From Alphaproteobacteria bacterium (GTDB taxonomy: Bacteria > Pseudomonadota > Alphaproteobacteria > Micavibrionales > UBA2020): 48,742 nucleotides of DNA. Below, piece by piece: positions 40,791 through 48,742 of this stretch. The notes below the pieces were generated by a model. That model was not told the DNA's origin. It made no database searches and saw only the letters and a program-made list of their open reading frames with translations. The translations under genes were made by a program, and so were the position numbers. The DNA lies in contig JAUXOC010000025.1 of the NCBI GenBank assembly GCA_030682495.1, forward strand, positions 1 through 48,742, written 5' to 3'. Position 1 is the first letter of the stretch. Every line of letters begins with the position of its first letter.

Positions 40791-40996
40791 GCGCGGGCGG
40801 CGGCTTTTTGATAGACAACCGCGCCGTCTTGCGGCGTCTTGGTGAACAGGCGGTCGCAATAGCCGCAGGTCACTTCGTCCTGATGATGAAAGGTGTAATA
40901 GACTTTGGGGTGACCAAGCGCACCGCCGCCGCCATTGCAGGCAATTTGCGCCATATCGGCAGGAACCAGAAAAATTTCAGGATGCTTTGTGGTCAT
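40787..40996 (-). CDS. CHCC zinc-finger domain protein
   Basis: A 69-residue protein with a zinc-binding set Cys20, His29, Cys44 and Cys47 ([18 protein letters not shown], then [11 protein letters not shown]). This is the zf-CHCC family, related to the accessory complex I subunit NDUFS6; in alphaproteobacteria a homologue is often found. Its ATG overlaps the cysS stop (ATGA), and its stop overlaps the next start, so three genes are translated in tight coupling. Small but clearly real. The exact role, complex I or other, is not shown by the sequence. Confidence 0.88.
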   Translation of the reverse strand: MTTKHPEIFLVPADMAQIACNGGGGALGHPKVYYTFHHQDEVTCGYCDRLFTKTPQDGAVVYQKAAARA

Positions 40997-42378
40997 TGAC
41001 GTCTCCATGTCGTGCCCTGCGGGCTGTCTTCGATGATAATGCCTTGCGCCGCCAGCGCATCGCGGATGCGGTCAGATTCGGCGAAGTTTTTTTCTGCACG
41101 GGCGGCTTTGCGCTCTTCAATTCTTAACTCGACTTCCGCAGCAGCGATCTGGAATCTTGCGCCGCTGATTTCTATACCATATCTGCCCTGAAACCACGCC
41201 TGCGGGTCTTGCTGCAAAAGGCCAAGCAGCTTGCCTGCGGCCAGCAATTCCGCCTTGGCGCGGGATTTATCTGCGCCGAAACCTTTGGCGATCTGCGCCA
41301 GCTCGGCGAGCGCCTTGGGCGTATTGAGATCGTCCTCCAGCGCGGCAATGAAAGCTTGCGGCAATTGCGCGGGAACATCCGGCACATCGGCGGCATCGCG
41401 CAGAAAACCATAGTAGCGGTCGAGCGTTTTTTTCGCCTGATCGACACCCGCGCGCGTAAAATCAAACGGCTGGCGGTAATGCGCCGACAGCAGCACAAGC
41501 CGCAGCGCTTCGGGCGGATATTCTTTCACCAGATCATGCACCAGCAAAAAATTGCCGAGCGATTTCGACATCTTTTGCCCTTCGACCATCAAATGCCCGT
41601 TGTGCAGCCAGTAATTGACGTATTTTTCGCCGTCATGCGCGCAGGTGCTCTGGGCAATCTCGTTTTCGTGATGCGGAAAAATCAGATCTTCGCCGCCAGC
41701 ATGAATGTCGAAATGTGCGCCGTTGATGCTCGCGTTCATGGCGGAGCATTCAAGATGCCAGCCCGGGCGACCGCGCCCCCATGGACTGTCCCAGCCCGGC
41801 TGCTCGGCATCGGATGGTTTCCACAGGATAAAATCGGCGGGGTCTTTTTTGTAGGGCGCCACTTCGACGCGCGCGCCCGCGATCAGATCGTCACGGCTGC
41901 GGCGCGACAACCCGCCGTATTCCGGCCACGACGGCACATGAAACAGCACGTGGCCTTCGGCGGCATAGGCGTGTTCGGCCTTGATGAGCTTTTCGATCAT
42001 ATCGATCATCTGCGGGATATAGTCTGTCGCGCGCGGTTGGTGGTCAGGCAGCTCAACACCGAGCGCGCCCATATCAGCGTTGTAGATTTGGGAGAATCTT
42101 TCGGTAATCGCCGAGATTTCCTCGCCGCTGTCTTTGGCGGCCTGAATAATTTTATCGTCGATGTCCGTGATGTTGCGCGTATAGACCACATGGTCTGCGC
42201 CATAAGTATGACGCAAAAGCCGCGCCAGCAAATCAAAAACGACCGCCGGACGGGCATTCCCGATATGCGCGTAGTTGTACACCGTCGGGCCGCAGGCATA
42301 GAGACGTACCTTCGCCGGATCGATCGGGTGGAACTCTTCTTTTTGCCGCGTCAGGGTATTGTGGAGGTAAATCGCCAT
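40993..42378 (-). CDS. cysS: Cysteinyl-tRNA synthetase
   Basis: A 461-residue class-I aminoacyl-tRNA synthetase charging tRNA-Cys. The HIGH motif is AHIGN (37-41) after [11 protein letters not shown] with zinc ligand Cys29; KMSKSLGNF lies near 271-279; other zinc ligands are in GWHLECSAM and HHENEIAQ. Full length. It heads a leftward cluster of cysS, zinc-finger and NifU-like genes, whose cysteine and metal themes may be related. A small Smr-like gene lies upstream on the same strand, 13 bases away. Confidence 0.97.
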   Translation of the reverse strand: MAIYLHNTLTRQKEEFHPIDPAKVRLYACGPTVYNYAHIGNARPAVVFDLLARLLRHTYGADHVVYTRNITDIDDKIIQAAKDSGEEISAITERFSQIYNADMGALGVELPDHQPRATDYIPQMIDMIEKLIKAEHAYAAEGHVLFHVPSWPEYGGLSRRSRDDLIAGARVEVAPYKKDPADFILWKPSDAEQPGWDSPWGRGRPGWHLECSAMNASINGAHFDIHAGGEDLIFPHHENEIAQSTCAHDGEKYVNYWLHNGHLMVEGQKMSKSLGNFLLVHDLVKEYPPEALRLVLLSAHYRQPFDFTRAGVDQAKKTLDRYYGFLRDAADVPDVPAQLPQAFIAALEDDLNTPKALAELAQIAKGFGADKSRAKAELLAAGKLLGLLQQDPQAWFQGRYGIEISGARFQIAAAEVELRIEERKAARAEKNFAESDRIRDALAAQGIIIEDSPQGTTWRRQ

Positions 42379-42391
42379 ACAAGTCGTCGCC

Positions 42392-42700
42392 TTAAAGTTT
42401 AAACGTCACGAAAAATCCGCCGCTGTCTTCGCGCATGACCGGCACGGCATTGGCAACATAGCCGTTGTATTTTTCAAATTTGAAATAGCGCGCCACCGGC
42501 TGAAACAACGTTTCGCCTGCACCCGGCCGTGCGGGCTCAAACGTGACATAGAGCGTTTTCGCCGAAGAGCGTTTGCAATATTTGACGATATGGTCGAGCT
42601 TTTCCAGCGCGTCCGGTTTTTCCATACCACGCAGATCGACCTTGACCTCGGCCTCTTCCACGGGCGGATGGTTCGCGCCGATATTTTGCAAAAACTCCAT
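42392..42700 (-). CDS. Small protein, Smr-like domain suspected
   Basis: A 102-residue protein with [24 protein letters not shown] and later [27 protein letters not shown]. The DLRGM plus following helix and strand resemble a Smr domain (DLHGx...), but the match is partial and I am not sure. An AAGGTG site precedes the ATG. It is the first gene of the leftward unit with cysS and is divergent from the dihydroorotase gene, whose start is within about 60 bases. No signal peptide. Confidence 0.7.
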   Translation of the reverse strand: MEFLQNIGANHPPVEEAEVKVDLRGMEKPDALEKLDHIVKYCKRSSAKTLYVTFEPARPGAGETLFQPVARYFKFEKYNGYVANAVPVMREDSGGFFVTFKL

Positions 42701-42763
42701 TGGAAACACCTTTGTTAAGCGTGTATGACAATAGCAGGTTTTTTTATAAAAATGAGTCCCTTT

Positions 42764-44161
42764 ATGGCACAAAATTTCGACCTCATTCTCAGAAACGGCA
42801 CCGTCTGCCTGCCGCATGGCGAGGCGCAGGTATCCATCGGCGTGACGGACGGGCGCATCGCTGCCATCGGCGGCCTGACCACCGCGACCGCCACGCAGGA
42901 TATTGACTGCACAAACCTGCATATCCTGCCCGGCGTCATCGACAGCCATGTCCATTTCCGCGAACCCGGACTGACCCATAAGGAAGACATTGCCACCGGC
43001 ACGCTGGCCGCTATCGCCGGCGGCGTCACCACGATTTTTGAAATGCCCAATACCGAGCCACTGACCATCACCGCCGAAACCCACCGCGATAAAATGGCGC
43101 GCGCCGACGGCCGCGCTTTTTGCGATTACGGTTTTTACATTGGCGGCTGCGATGGCAATGCACATGATCTGGCCGAGCTGGAGCGCTTGCCCGGCTGCAG
43201 CGGCGTGAAGGTTTTTATGGGATCATCGACAGGCGCGCTGCTCGCTGCCGAAGACGATGTTATCCTGCGTATTTTACAATCCGGCACCCGCCGCCTGTGC
43301 CTGCATGCGGAAGACGAGGCGCGGCTGATCGAACGCAAACATATCGCCGCAGACAGCGCAGACGTCAAAACCCACCCCGAATGGCGCGATGCCGAATGCG
43401 CACTGCGCGCCGTCAAACGCGCGGTAGCGCTGGGACGGAAAAGCGGCCGCCGGCTGCATTTCCTGCATACCACCAGCGCTGATGAAATGGCCTATTTGCA
43501 GGCGCATAAGGACATTGCCAGCGTTGAAACCACGCCGCAGCACCTGACATTGTTCGCGCCGGACTGCTACGAGCGGCTGGGGACGCGCGCGCAGATGAAC
43601 CCGCCGATCCGCAGCCGCGAACACCGCGATGCGCTCTGGGCGGCGATCCATGACGGGACGGTGGACACACTCGGCTCCGACCATGCACCGCATACGCTGG
43701 ACGAAAAATCAAAAACCTATCCATCATCGCCCAGCGGCATGCCCGGCGTGCAGACGATGCTGCCTGTGATGCTGGATCACGTGAATGCAGGCCGTTTGAG
43801 CCTGATGCGGCTGGTCGATTTGCTGGCGCACGGGCCGCAGCGTGTTTACGGCATTTGCGGCAAGGGTCGCATCGCCGCCGGATATGACGCCGATTTCGCC
43901 ATCGTCGATCTGAAGGCGCAGCGCAAAATCACCGACCGCTGGATCAAAAGCAAATGCGGCTGGACGCCTTATGACGGCATGCAGGTCACCGGCTGGTGCA
44001 CCGGCACGATTCTGCGCGGGCAGGTTGTGATGTGGGAAGATGAAATCACCGTGAAGACCGGTGCCGCAGGCAGGCCTGTGCGCTTCACTGAAACCTTGAT
44101 AGAATCAACCATCACAGAGACGGGGCACGTTACCGCGCCCGTACACACTTGCTGTACGTGA
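42764..44161 (+). CDS. pyrC: Dihydroorotase (class I)
   Basis: A 465-residue amidohydrolase that cyclises N-carbamoylaspartate to dihydroorotate in pyrimidine synthesis. Metal ligands are present: HVHFREPG, the carboxylated lysine in GVKVFMGSSTGALL, LCLHAEDEA, HFLHTTSADE and GSDHAPH. The opening FDLILRNGTVCLP is typical. Start is uncertain among ATGs at 42725, 42752 and 42764; the last gives the family-like N-terminus, but none has a strong ribosome-binding site. The C-terminal VRFTETLIESTIT and the cysteine pair at the very end are unusual. It stands alone; an allantoinase or hydantoinase role is a less likely alternative. Confidence 0.92.
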   Translation: MAQNFDLILRNGTVCLPHGEAQVSIGVTDGRIAAIGGLTTATATQDIDCTNLHILPGVIDSHVHFREPGLTHKEDIATGTLAAIAGGVTTIFEMPNTEPLTITAETHRDKMARADGRAFCDYGFYIGGCDGNAHDLAELERLPGCSGVKVFMGSSTGALLAAEDDVILRILQSGTRRLCLHAEDEARLIERKHIAADSADVKTHPEWRDAECALRAVKRAVALGRKSGRRLHFLHTTSADEMAYLQAHKDIASVETTPQHLTLFAPDCYERLGTRAQMNPPIRSREHRDALWAAIHDGTVDTLGSDHAPHTLDEKSKTYPSSPSGMPGVQTMLPVMLDHVNAGRLSLMRLVDLLAHGPQRVYGICGKGRIAAGYDADFAIVDLKAQRKITDRWIKSKCGWTPYDGMQVTGWCTGTILRGQVVMWEDEITVKTGAAGRPVRFTETLIESTITETGHVTAPVHTCCT

Positions 44162-44275
44162 AATAAACAATATGTATTAAAAACAACACGATAGAGACTA
44201 AAACGTAAAGGTTTTTATACATAAAACAAGACGCTACATGATTTATTAAGCGAAATTATCTACAATTTTAAATAA

Positions 44276-44311
44276 CTGCCGCATTCCTTCCGGAATGGTC
44301 AGAGACGGCAG
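44276..44311 (+). promoter_or_regulatory. Nested hairpin in the leader of the GGDEF/EAL gene
   Basis: CTGCCG (44276-44281) and CGGCAG (44306-44311) form an outer stem around an inner stem CATTCC/GGAATG. It lies about 45 bases before the TTG start. The consensus of known c-di-GMP riboswitches is not recognisable. The rest of the 192 bases between the genes is AT-rich, with a possible TACAAT -10 box at 44261. Confidence 0.35.
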
Positions 44312-44353
44312 AAATCAAAGGCTGCAATATACGTCGGGCACAGGGGTTCACGA

Positions 44354-46558
44354 TTGACAGACCAAAATAGCGCGCAGAAGCCGGTTGTCAAAACCGGCGG
44401 GTCCCTCTCGGGCTCGTTCCGCGACCAGTTCAGATCCGCATCTTTGTGGGATCATCTGGCCAGCCCTGCGCGTATCTGGCGCAGCAAGATCAGCTGGCGC
44501 ATCACCATCACCGTATTTCTGACCATCCTGACCGTGCAAGCGGTTGTGCTGGTCGTGACGGCCAGTGATTTCAAAACCCAGAAGCTGCACGAAATGCGCC
44601 AATTGGCGCGCGTCTTTGTTATCTCCTCGCTCGGCGATAGCGACAACCAGCTGACCGCCCCGTTGACGCAGGAAGCCGCTGACCGGCTGTTCAGCGAGAC
44701 GATGATCAGCGGCATTTCGATCTACGGGCTCGATTATAATCTTATTCAGGTCTATGGCGAAACCGTCGTCCTGCGCCCCAGCGCAAGCACCGATGCCACC
44801 TTGCAGCAGCTAAGCGCAAGCAACCGATTTTATGAGGTCGTTTTACGTTCGCACGAAATCCGCAGGCCTTATCATATCGCCGTCAAACTTTATACCGCGG
44901 GAATCGCGCCGCAGATCAACCAGCATATCCAGCAGTCTATTCTCATCATCATGCTGCTGTCGGGCTTTGTGACGAGCGTTTTGATGCTGGTGCTGGGTCA
45001 ATGGCTTTTGGAGCCGGTGATGGTCTTGCGCAACAACCTGCTGAGCGCCGCGCAAAACCCCGAAAAGCCGGATGTGCGCCGCCCGCGCCGCGAAACCCGC
45101 GATGAAATTGGCATGGCGCTGCGCATCGCCAACGACCTGATACGGCAAAACGCGCATAACCTGCGCAAGCTCCGGTCGCAGGCCGAAGATAAAATCCACA
45201 AACTTGCCTATTACGATAACCTGACCGGCCTGCCCAACCGCACCTTCTTTCTCGAAAAGCTCGACGACAACATCCGCCACCGCGTGGCCGAGGAAGAGCG
45301 CCGCCTTGCGGTCTTTGCCATTGACCTTGACCATTTCAAAGACATCAACGACACCATGGGTCACGAATTTGGCGACAAGCTGCTGGAAGCCATCGGCAAG
45401 CGTCTGGTCAAGGCGCTGCCCGCGGGCTCGCTGATTTCGCGCGCCAGTGCCGACGAGTTTACCGCCATGGTTGTTTTGAAAGAAGAGCATTCGGATACCG
45501 CCACGCTGGTCGACCAGATTTTCAATGCGATGGCAGAGCCCGTCAGCATTCTGCATGAACGCTTTCAGGTGCGCGTCTCGATCGGCGTTGCCCATAGCCC
45601 CGACGATGGCATGGAAGCCCGCCAGATCCTGAAAAACGCCGACATCGCCCTGAACCGCGCCAAGGAAGAAGGCCGCGACACAGTGCGCTATTATTCCGAA
45701 GACTTCGACCTTGCCGTCCAGCAGCGTTTCCAGATGCTGCGCGATTTGCGCATGGCGCTGGAAGAAAACCAGCTGCGCCTGCATTTCCACCCGCAGTTCG
45801 ATTTGCGCAGCGGCCAGCTGATTGGCGCGGAAGCTCTTTTGCGCTGGTGGTGCCCCGACAACAGCAAAGAAGGCGGCCGCTTTATCTCCCCCGCCGATTT
45901 CATTCCCGTGGCAGAACAATCCGGCCTGATTGTGCCAATCGGCGAATGGGTTTTAAAGACCGCCTGCAAGATCAACAAACAGTGGCAGGATAAAGGCCTG
46001 CCGCCGTTCCGCATGGCGGTGAATATTTCGGGCGTGCAGTTTCACCGTGCCGACATCGTTGCCTTGACAGCGCAGGCGCTGAAAGAAAGCGGCCTTGACC
46101 CCAAATGGCTGGAGCTGGAAGTCACCGAAAGCGTCTTCATGGAAAACATGCAGGTCGCTATCGACATCCTTAACCAGCTGCACCAGCTGGGTGTCGAGCT
46201 GGCAGTTGACGATTTCGGCACGGGCTATTCGTCCCTGAGCTATCTGCGCCAGTTCCCGATTGACCGTCTGAAAATTGACCAGTCGTTTATCCGAAACGCG
46301 CTCATCAATAACGACGACCGCATGATCGCCAAGACCATTATCACCCTTGGTCACAGCCTGAACCTGAAAGTCATCGCCGAAGGGGTGGAGACGGTCGAAC
46401 ACGAAGAGTTCCTGAAAGCCGAAGGCTGCGACGAAGTGCAGGGTTTCAAATACACCAAGCCCCTGCCGCAAGACCAGATGCGCGAATACGTCATCAACCA
46501 TAACCGCACGATGGCGCAGAACACGACGCTCAAGGTCATCGAAGACAAAAACGCCTGA
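44354..46558 (+). CDS. Membrane GGDEF/EAL protein, probable c-di-GMP phosphodiesterase
   Basis: A 734-residue inner-membrane signalling protein. A membrane helix at about 50-70 and another at about 195-216 enclose a periplasmic sensing domain; a HAMP-like stretch follows. The GGDEF-type domain (about 285-440) has YDNLTGLPNR but SADEF at 365-369 instead of GGDEF, so it is probably catalytically inactive and regulatory. The EAL domain (465-715) is intact: EALLRWW at 493-499 with the signature EAL, LELEVTESVF, DDFGTGYSSLSYLRQFPIDRLKIDQSF and GVETVEHEEFLKAEGCDEVQG. It should therefore degrade c-di-GMP. The start is TTG with an AGGGG site 9 bases upstream. Confidence 0.94.
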   Translation: MTDQNSAQKPVVKTGGSLSGSFRDQFRSASLWDHLASPARIWRSKISWRITITVFLTILTVQAVVLVVTASDFKTQKLHEMRQLARVFVISSLGDSDNQLTAPLTQEAADRLFSETMISGISIYGLDYNLIQVYGETVVLRPSASTDATLQQLSASNRFYEVVLRSHEIRRPYHIAVKLYTAGIAPQINQHIQQSILIIMLLSGFVTSVLMLVLGQWLLEPVMVLRNNLLSAAQNPEKPDVRRPRRETRDEIGMALRIANDLIRQNAHNLRKLRSQAEDKIHKLAYYDNLTGLPNRTFFLEKLDDNIRHRVAEEERRLAVFAIDLDHFKDINDTMGHEFGDKLLEAIGKRLVKALPAGSLISRASADEFTAMVVLKEEHSDTATLVDQIFNAMAEPVSILHERFQVRVSIGVAHSPDDGMEARQILKNADIALNRAKEEGRDTVRYYSEDFDLAVQQRFQMLRDLRMALEENQLRLHFHPQFDLRSGQLIGAEALLRWWCPDNSKEGGRFISPADFIPVAEQSGLIVPIGEWVLKTACKINKQWQDKGLPPFRMAVNISGVQFHRADIVALTAQALKESGLDPKWLELEVTESVFMENMQVAIDILNQLHQLGVELAVDDFGTGYSSLSYLRQFPIDRLKIDQSFIRNALINNDDRMIAKTIITLGHSLNLKVIAEGVETVEHEEFLKAEGCDEVQGFKYTKPLPQDQMREYVINHNRTMAQNTTLKVIEDKNA

Positions 46559-46604
46559 TTTTACTCTTTCATTATTTTACAAGGCTTTACATGTAGCTGC
46601 CCTG

Positions 46605-46616
46605 TCCTGCGCAGGA
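46605..46616. repeat. Intergenic palindrome with CCTGCGCAGG core (copy 2)
   Basis: TCCTGCGCAGGA is a perfect 12-bp palindrome between the GGDEF/EAL gene and the VbhA-like gene. It shares its 10-bp core with the palindrome at 9282-9295 and, split by three bases, with the hairpin at 48392-48410. Confidence 0.45.
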
Positions 46617-46686
46617 ATTTCTTCATCAAGACACCCCAAACATCGCATCAATTTCCACCCGGAAATGTGCTAAATTAGAGATGTAA

Positions 46687-46917
46687 ATGAAAGTGAAAAT
46701 GAAACCAGCAAACACGACACAACAACGACTGGAAAACGCAGAGTACGCGATTGCGGCTCAGCGGATTGAAGGTTTGACGGTTCCGCCGGAGACAATAGAA
46801 GACCTGATGCGTGTGGTGCGTGGCGAAATAACAACCGATGCAGCCCGCGCCGCTTTGCTCAGACGGTTTCAATGCCGTGTGATGCCCGCCACGCCGCCCG
46901 TTTCGGATTCGAGATAG
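46687..46917 (+). CDS. VbhA-like Fic antitoxin, orphan
   Basis: A 76-residue protein resembling the antitoxin VbhA, which blocks the AMP-transferase activity of Fic toxins. The helix NAEYAIAAQRIEGL fits the inhibitory pattern (S/T)xxxE(G/N), with Glu28-Gly29, but position 24 is Ala instead of Ser/Thr. The following DLMRVVRGEITTDAARAALL matches the family's second helix. No Fic (HPFxxGN) gene is near it, so the antitoxin has no visible partner. A CATTTCC/GGAAAT inverted repeat at 46651-46666 and TGCTAAATT lie directly upstream. Its 3' end overlaps the convergent gene by 49 bases. Confidence 0.75.
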   Translation: MKVKMKPANTTQQRLENAEYAIAAQRIEGLTVPPETIEDLMRVVRGEITTDAARAALLRRFQCRVMPATPPVSDSR

Positions 46918-47171
46918 CCGATCATGATGACCACTGCCACGCGTTCGATCGGGCAGCGGGTGGCGATATGCAGGAGTTCCGGCGGCAGGCTGGACAGGCC
47001 GGCTCCGCGCAAATAGCCGCGCCACTGCACCCAGAAGCCGCAGACCAGACGGGTCACTTCCACCGTGACCCGACTGTCGTCGCTCTCTAGCAGCGCCGCC
47101 CAGACTTCCTCTTCCGACAGACGCGCGAATTCCGGGCAGGCCCTCGGAAAGGCCAGCGTTACATCCTGCAT
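46869..47171 (-). CDS. Unknown protein, second gene of an S24-regulated operon
   Basis: A 100-residue protein that I do not recognise. Features seen: an N-terminal MQDVTLAFPRACPEF, an acidic middle (LSEEEVWAALLESDDS), and a cysteine/tryptophan-rich centre CGFWVQWRGYLRG, then a hydrophobic VAVVIMIGYLE end. The ATG at 47171 lies 4 bases after the stop of the first gene, so the two are one operon. Its 3' end overlaps the antitoxin gene. The open frame extends further upstream, but only through the first gene. Function unknown. Confidence 0.65.
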   Translation of the reverse strand: MQDVTLAFPRACPEFARLSEEEVWAALLESDDSRVTVEVTRLVCGFWVQWRGYLRGAGLSSLPPELLHIATRCPIERVAVVIMIGYLESETGGVAGITRH

Positions 47172-47175
47172 GCGG

Positions 47176-47442
47176 CTAGACTTTTTTGGCAGCGGCAGGC
47201 CTCGCGGCATCCACGACCATCCTGAGCGCCATATCCTCGAGCGCACAGGACTGCGGCTTCAAGGCCGTTTCGGGATTTTCACCCGCCCGCACAAGGTTTT
47301 TGATCTGCTTTGCGTAAAGCTCCATCAGGCTGGCGAGTTCCTGAATGATCTGGCTATCGTGCCTGTCCGCCAGCGCCGCCTGAATGTCGGCCTCGGTCAT
47401 GTTTTGGTATTTTTTGGGTAATGTATAGGTCAATGGACTCAT
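47176..47442 (-). CDS. Unknown protein, first gene of an S24-regulated operon
   Basis: An 88-residue, mainly helical, charged protein (EADIQAALADRHDSQIIQEL, then LMELYAKQIKNLVRAGENP) with a basic alanine-rich C-terminus. It has no cysteine-rich motif, signal peptide or recognisable domain. A strong AGGAGAG site stands directly before the ATG. The region in front contains a 20-bp perfect palindrome with outward-reading TATAAT boxes and, further up, a copy of the inverted repeat found before the S24 repressor gene. It is therefore likely to be repressed by that protein. Confidence 0.7.
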   Translation of the reverse strand: MSPLTYTLPKKYQNMTEADIQAALADRHDSQIIQELASLMELYAKQIKNLVRAGENPETALKPQSCALEDMALRMVVDAARPAAAKKV

Positions 47443-47471
47443 GCTCTCCTATCGATGCTGACGGGAGCCAG

Positions 47472-47491
47472 ATTATACAAATTTGTATAAT
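47472..47491. promoter_or_regulatory. 20-bp perfect palindrome containing divergent TATAAT boxes
   Basis: ATTATACAAATTTGTATAAT is fully symmetrical and includes TATAAT on each strand. The leftward TATAAT would serve the unknown two-gene operon; its transcript would start about 25 to 30 bases before the ATG. A second regulator or the S24 protein could bind here. Confidence 0.55.
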
Positions 47492-47501
47492 AAACAACTT
47501 A

Positions 47502-47523
47502 AAAAATACGTAATCGTATTTTT
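47502..47523. promoter_or_regulatory. Operator copy 1, inverted repeat AAAAATACG-TAAT-CGTATTTTT
   Basis: A perfect 9-bp inverted repeat with a 4-base centre, upstream of the promoter region of the unknown two-gene operon. The same repeat, with an AAAA centre, lies in front of the S24 repressor gene. Confidence 0.65.
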
Positions 47524-47590
47524 GTTGCGGCGGCATAAATTGCCGGCTGACCGGGCATTTGCGCAGGAGGGCGAGCACAAGACGGCTCCC

Positions 47591-48238
47591 CTACAAGATC
47601 GTTCCGACGACGGGCATGATTTTATATATGGCCGATTTTTTTATTTTCAGTGTTTTTTCGGGGTTGAGCTGCTTGAGAAGGCAATACTCGCCATCATCAC
47701 CCTGATAGATTTTTAGCAGTCCCTCGCCGTTTTTAAGCCAGATCGCCACAGGTTTTCCCCTGATAACCGGCTTGCGCGTATGTATGCAGGCGATCCATCC
47801 GGCATAAAACATCGGCTCCATGCTGGTATGGCCGATCGCCATGGCAAAAGCGTCTTTATCCGTGAGCTGGGCAGGCAGGGGAGTAATCCAGTCGATCGGC
47901 GTTTCTTCGCTATTGAACGAATAGCGGTCGCCGCCCTGCGCGTCGATAGTCCCCCATACCGGAATTTTCCCGGCCTGCGCGGTGCGCGGCGCATCGGAAA
48001 GTCCGCCCGGCAACGTCGGCGGTGCGGGATATTCGGCATCAGATACGCCGGTTTTCAGCCATTTGACGCTTGTTTCCAAGGCTTTCGCCAGTTCGTAGAT
48101 GTAATGCGGGTTTCTTATCTGCCCGCTGAGGAGCCTATAGATGGAGGGTTGTGTTGTACCGCACAGCCCGGCGAGGCGGTCTTGTGTTATATCCAATTCG
48201 GCCATGCGCTGGCGCACTCTGTCTGCGGTCGTACCCAT
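47591..48238 (-). CDS. S24/XRE repressor, LexA/CI-like
   Basis: A 215-residue repressor of the phage-CI/LexA type. The N-terminal XRE helix-turn-helix (about 4-60) reads VRQRMAELDITQDRLAGLCG then TTQPSIYRLLSGQIRNPHYI. The C-terminal S24 domain has GHTSMEPMFYAGW with the catalytic serine and LKNGEGLLKIYQG with the catalytic lysine. At the usual Ala-Gly cleavage site it has DAQGGD rather than AG, so self-cleavage is uncertain. An inverted repeat in front of its own gene, repeated in front of the nearby two-gene operon, suggests autoregulation. An AAGG site precedes the ATG. Base composition around it is AT-rich, as for acquired DNA. Confidence 0.9.
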   Translation of the reverse strand: MGTTADRVRQRMAELDITQDRLAGLCGTTQPSIYRLLSGQIRNPHYIYELAKALETSVKWLKTGVSDAEYPAPPTLPGGLSDAPRTAQAGKIPVWGTIDAQGGDRYSFNSEETPIDWITPLPAQLTDKDAFAMAIGHTSMEPMFYAGWIACIHTRKPVIRGKPVAIWLKNGEGLLKIYQGDDGEYCLLKQLNPEKTLKIKKSAIYKIMPVVGTIL

Positions 48239-48272
48239 GCTTCAAACCTTCGTATAATTTTGGAGTATAAGC

Positions 48273-48292
48273 AAAATACGAAAACGTATTTT
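48273..48292. promoter_or_regulatory. Operator copy 2, inverted repeat AAAATACG-AAAA-CGTATTTT
   Basis: A perfect 8-bp inverted repeat with a 4-base centre, 34 bases upstream of the S24 repressor start. It overlaps the region where the repressor's promoter should lie (TATACT on the minus strand is just downstream). Matching copy at 47502-47523. Confidence 0.65.

Positions 48293-48742
<450 letters not shown>

Noticed and set aside
44276-44353. c-di-GMP riboswitch before the GGDEF/EAL gene
   Set aside because: The conserved bases of the GEMM classes are not present; only a simple nested hairpin is visible.
44843-45919. A 358-codon open frame opposite the GGDEF/EAL gene
   Set aside because: Antisense to conserved catalytic domains; no ribosome-binding site or family motif.
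47483-47716. A 77-codon rightward open frame from a TTG within the palindrome
   Set aside because: It would start inside the 20-bp palindrome with no ribosome-binding site and runs into the 3' end of the repressor gene in antisense.

Overview
The window is dense, GC-rich bacterial chromosome. Several features point to an alphaproteobacterium: the block kdsD-lptC-lptA-lptB-rpoN-hpf-ptsN without kdsC and followed by a DUF1150 gene and a small heat-shock gene; a heat-shock leader that reads like a ROSE-type RNA thermometer behind an RpoH-like promoter; a GcrA-era style of short ATGA/GTGA gene overlaps; and tRNA and protein sequences of alphaproteobacterial type. The exact order cannot be fixed from sequence alone. 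Nearly everything is housekeeping or ordinary metabolism, with a few atypical genes and one small accessory region near the right end.

Left part (1-13,900): the 3' end of a MoxR ATPase gene; a leftward operon of a GDSL esterase, an aldo/keto reductase, the RNA 2',3'-cyclic phosphodiesterase ThpR and an unknown anchored protein; the divergent YbbA/YbbP-type ABC exporter pair; a Bax-inhibitor-1 family membrane protein with a clear terminator; two unknown proteins; tRNA-Ala(GGC); an exported HExxH protein; and a leftward pair of AidB-like acyl-CoA dehydrogenase and fatty-acid desaturase, divergent from a TetR regulator. 

Middle part (13,900-32,200): a fructosamine-kinase/LMW-phosphatase pair (likely protein deglycation), mnmC (tRNA wobble uridine modification), a leftward trio of small membrane protein, acetolactate-synthase-like TPP enzyme and VanX-like dipeptidase, an oligopeptide-type ABC importer operon that lacks ATPases and carries an AT-rich membrane-protein gene in its middle, divergent ald and rocD genes with a palindrome in their shared promoter region, pmbA/tldE, a receiver/degenerate-GGDEF protein, tRNA-Leu(CAG) with RNase D, and an ankyrin protein.

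Right part (32,200-48,742): the LPS-export/sigma-54/PTS-Ntr cluster; DUF1150 and Hsp20; a leftward cysS-zinc finger-NifU-like cluster with overlapping starts and stops; a dihydroorotase; a TTG-initiated GGDEF/EAL protein; then an accessory stretch with an orphan VbhA-like antitoxin, a two-gene unknown operon and an S24/XRE repressor. Two near-identical inverted repeats (AAAATACG-N4-CGTATTTT) lie in front of the repressor gene and in front of the two-gene operon, which suggests a small self-contained regulatory circuit. The window ends inside aroA.
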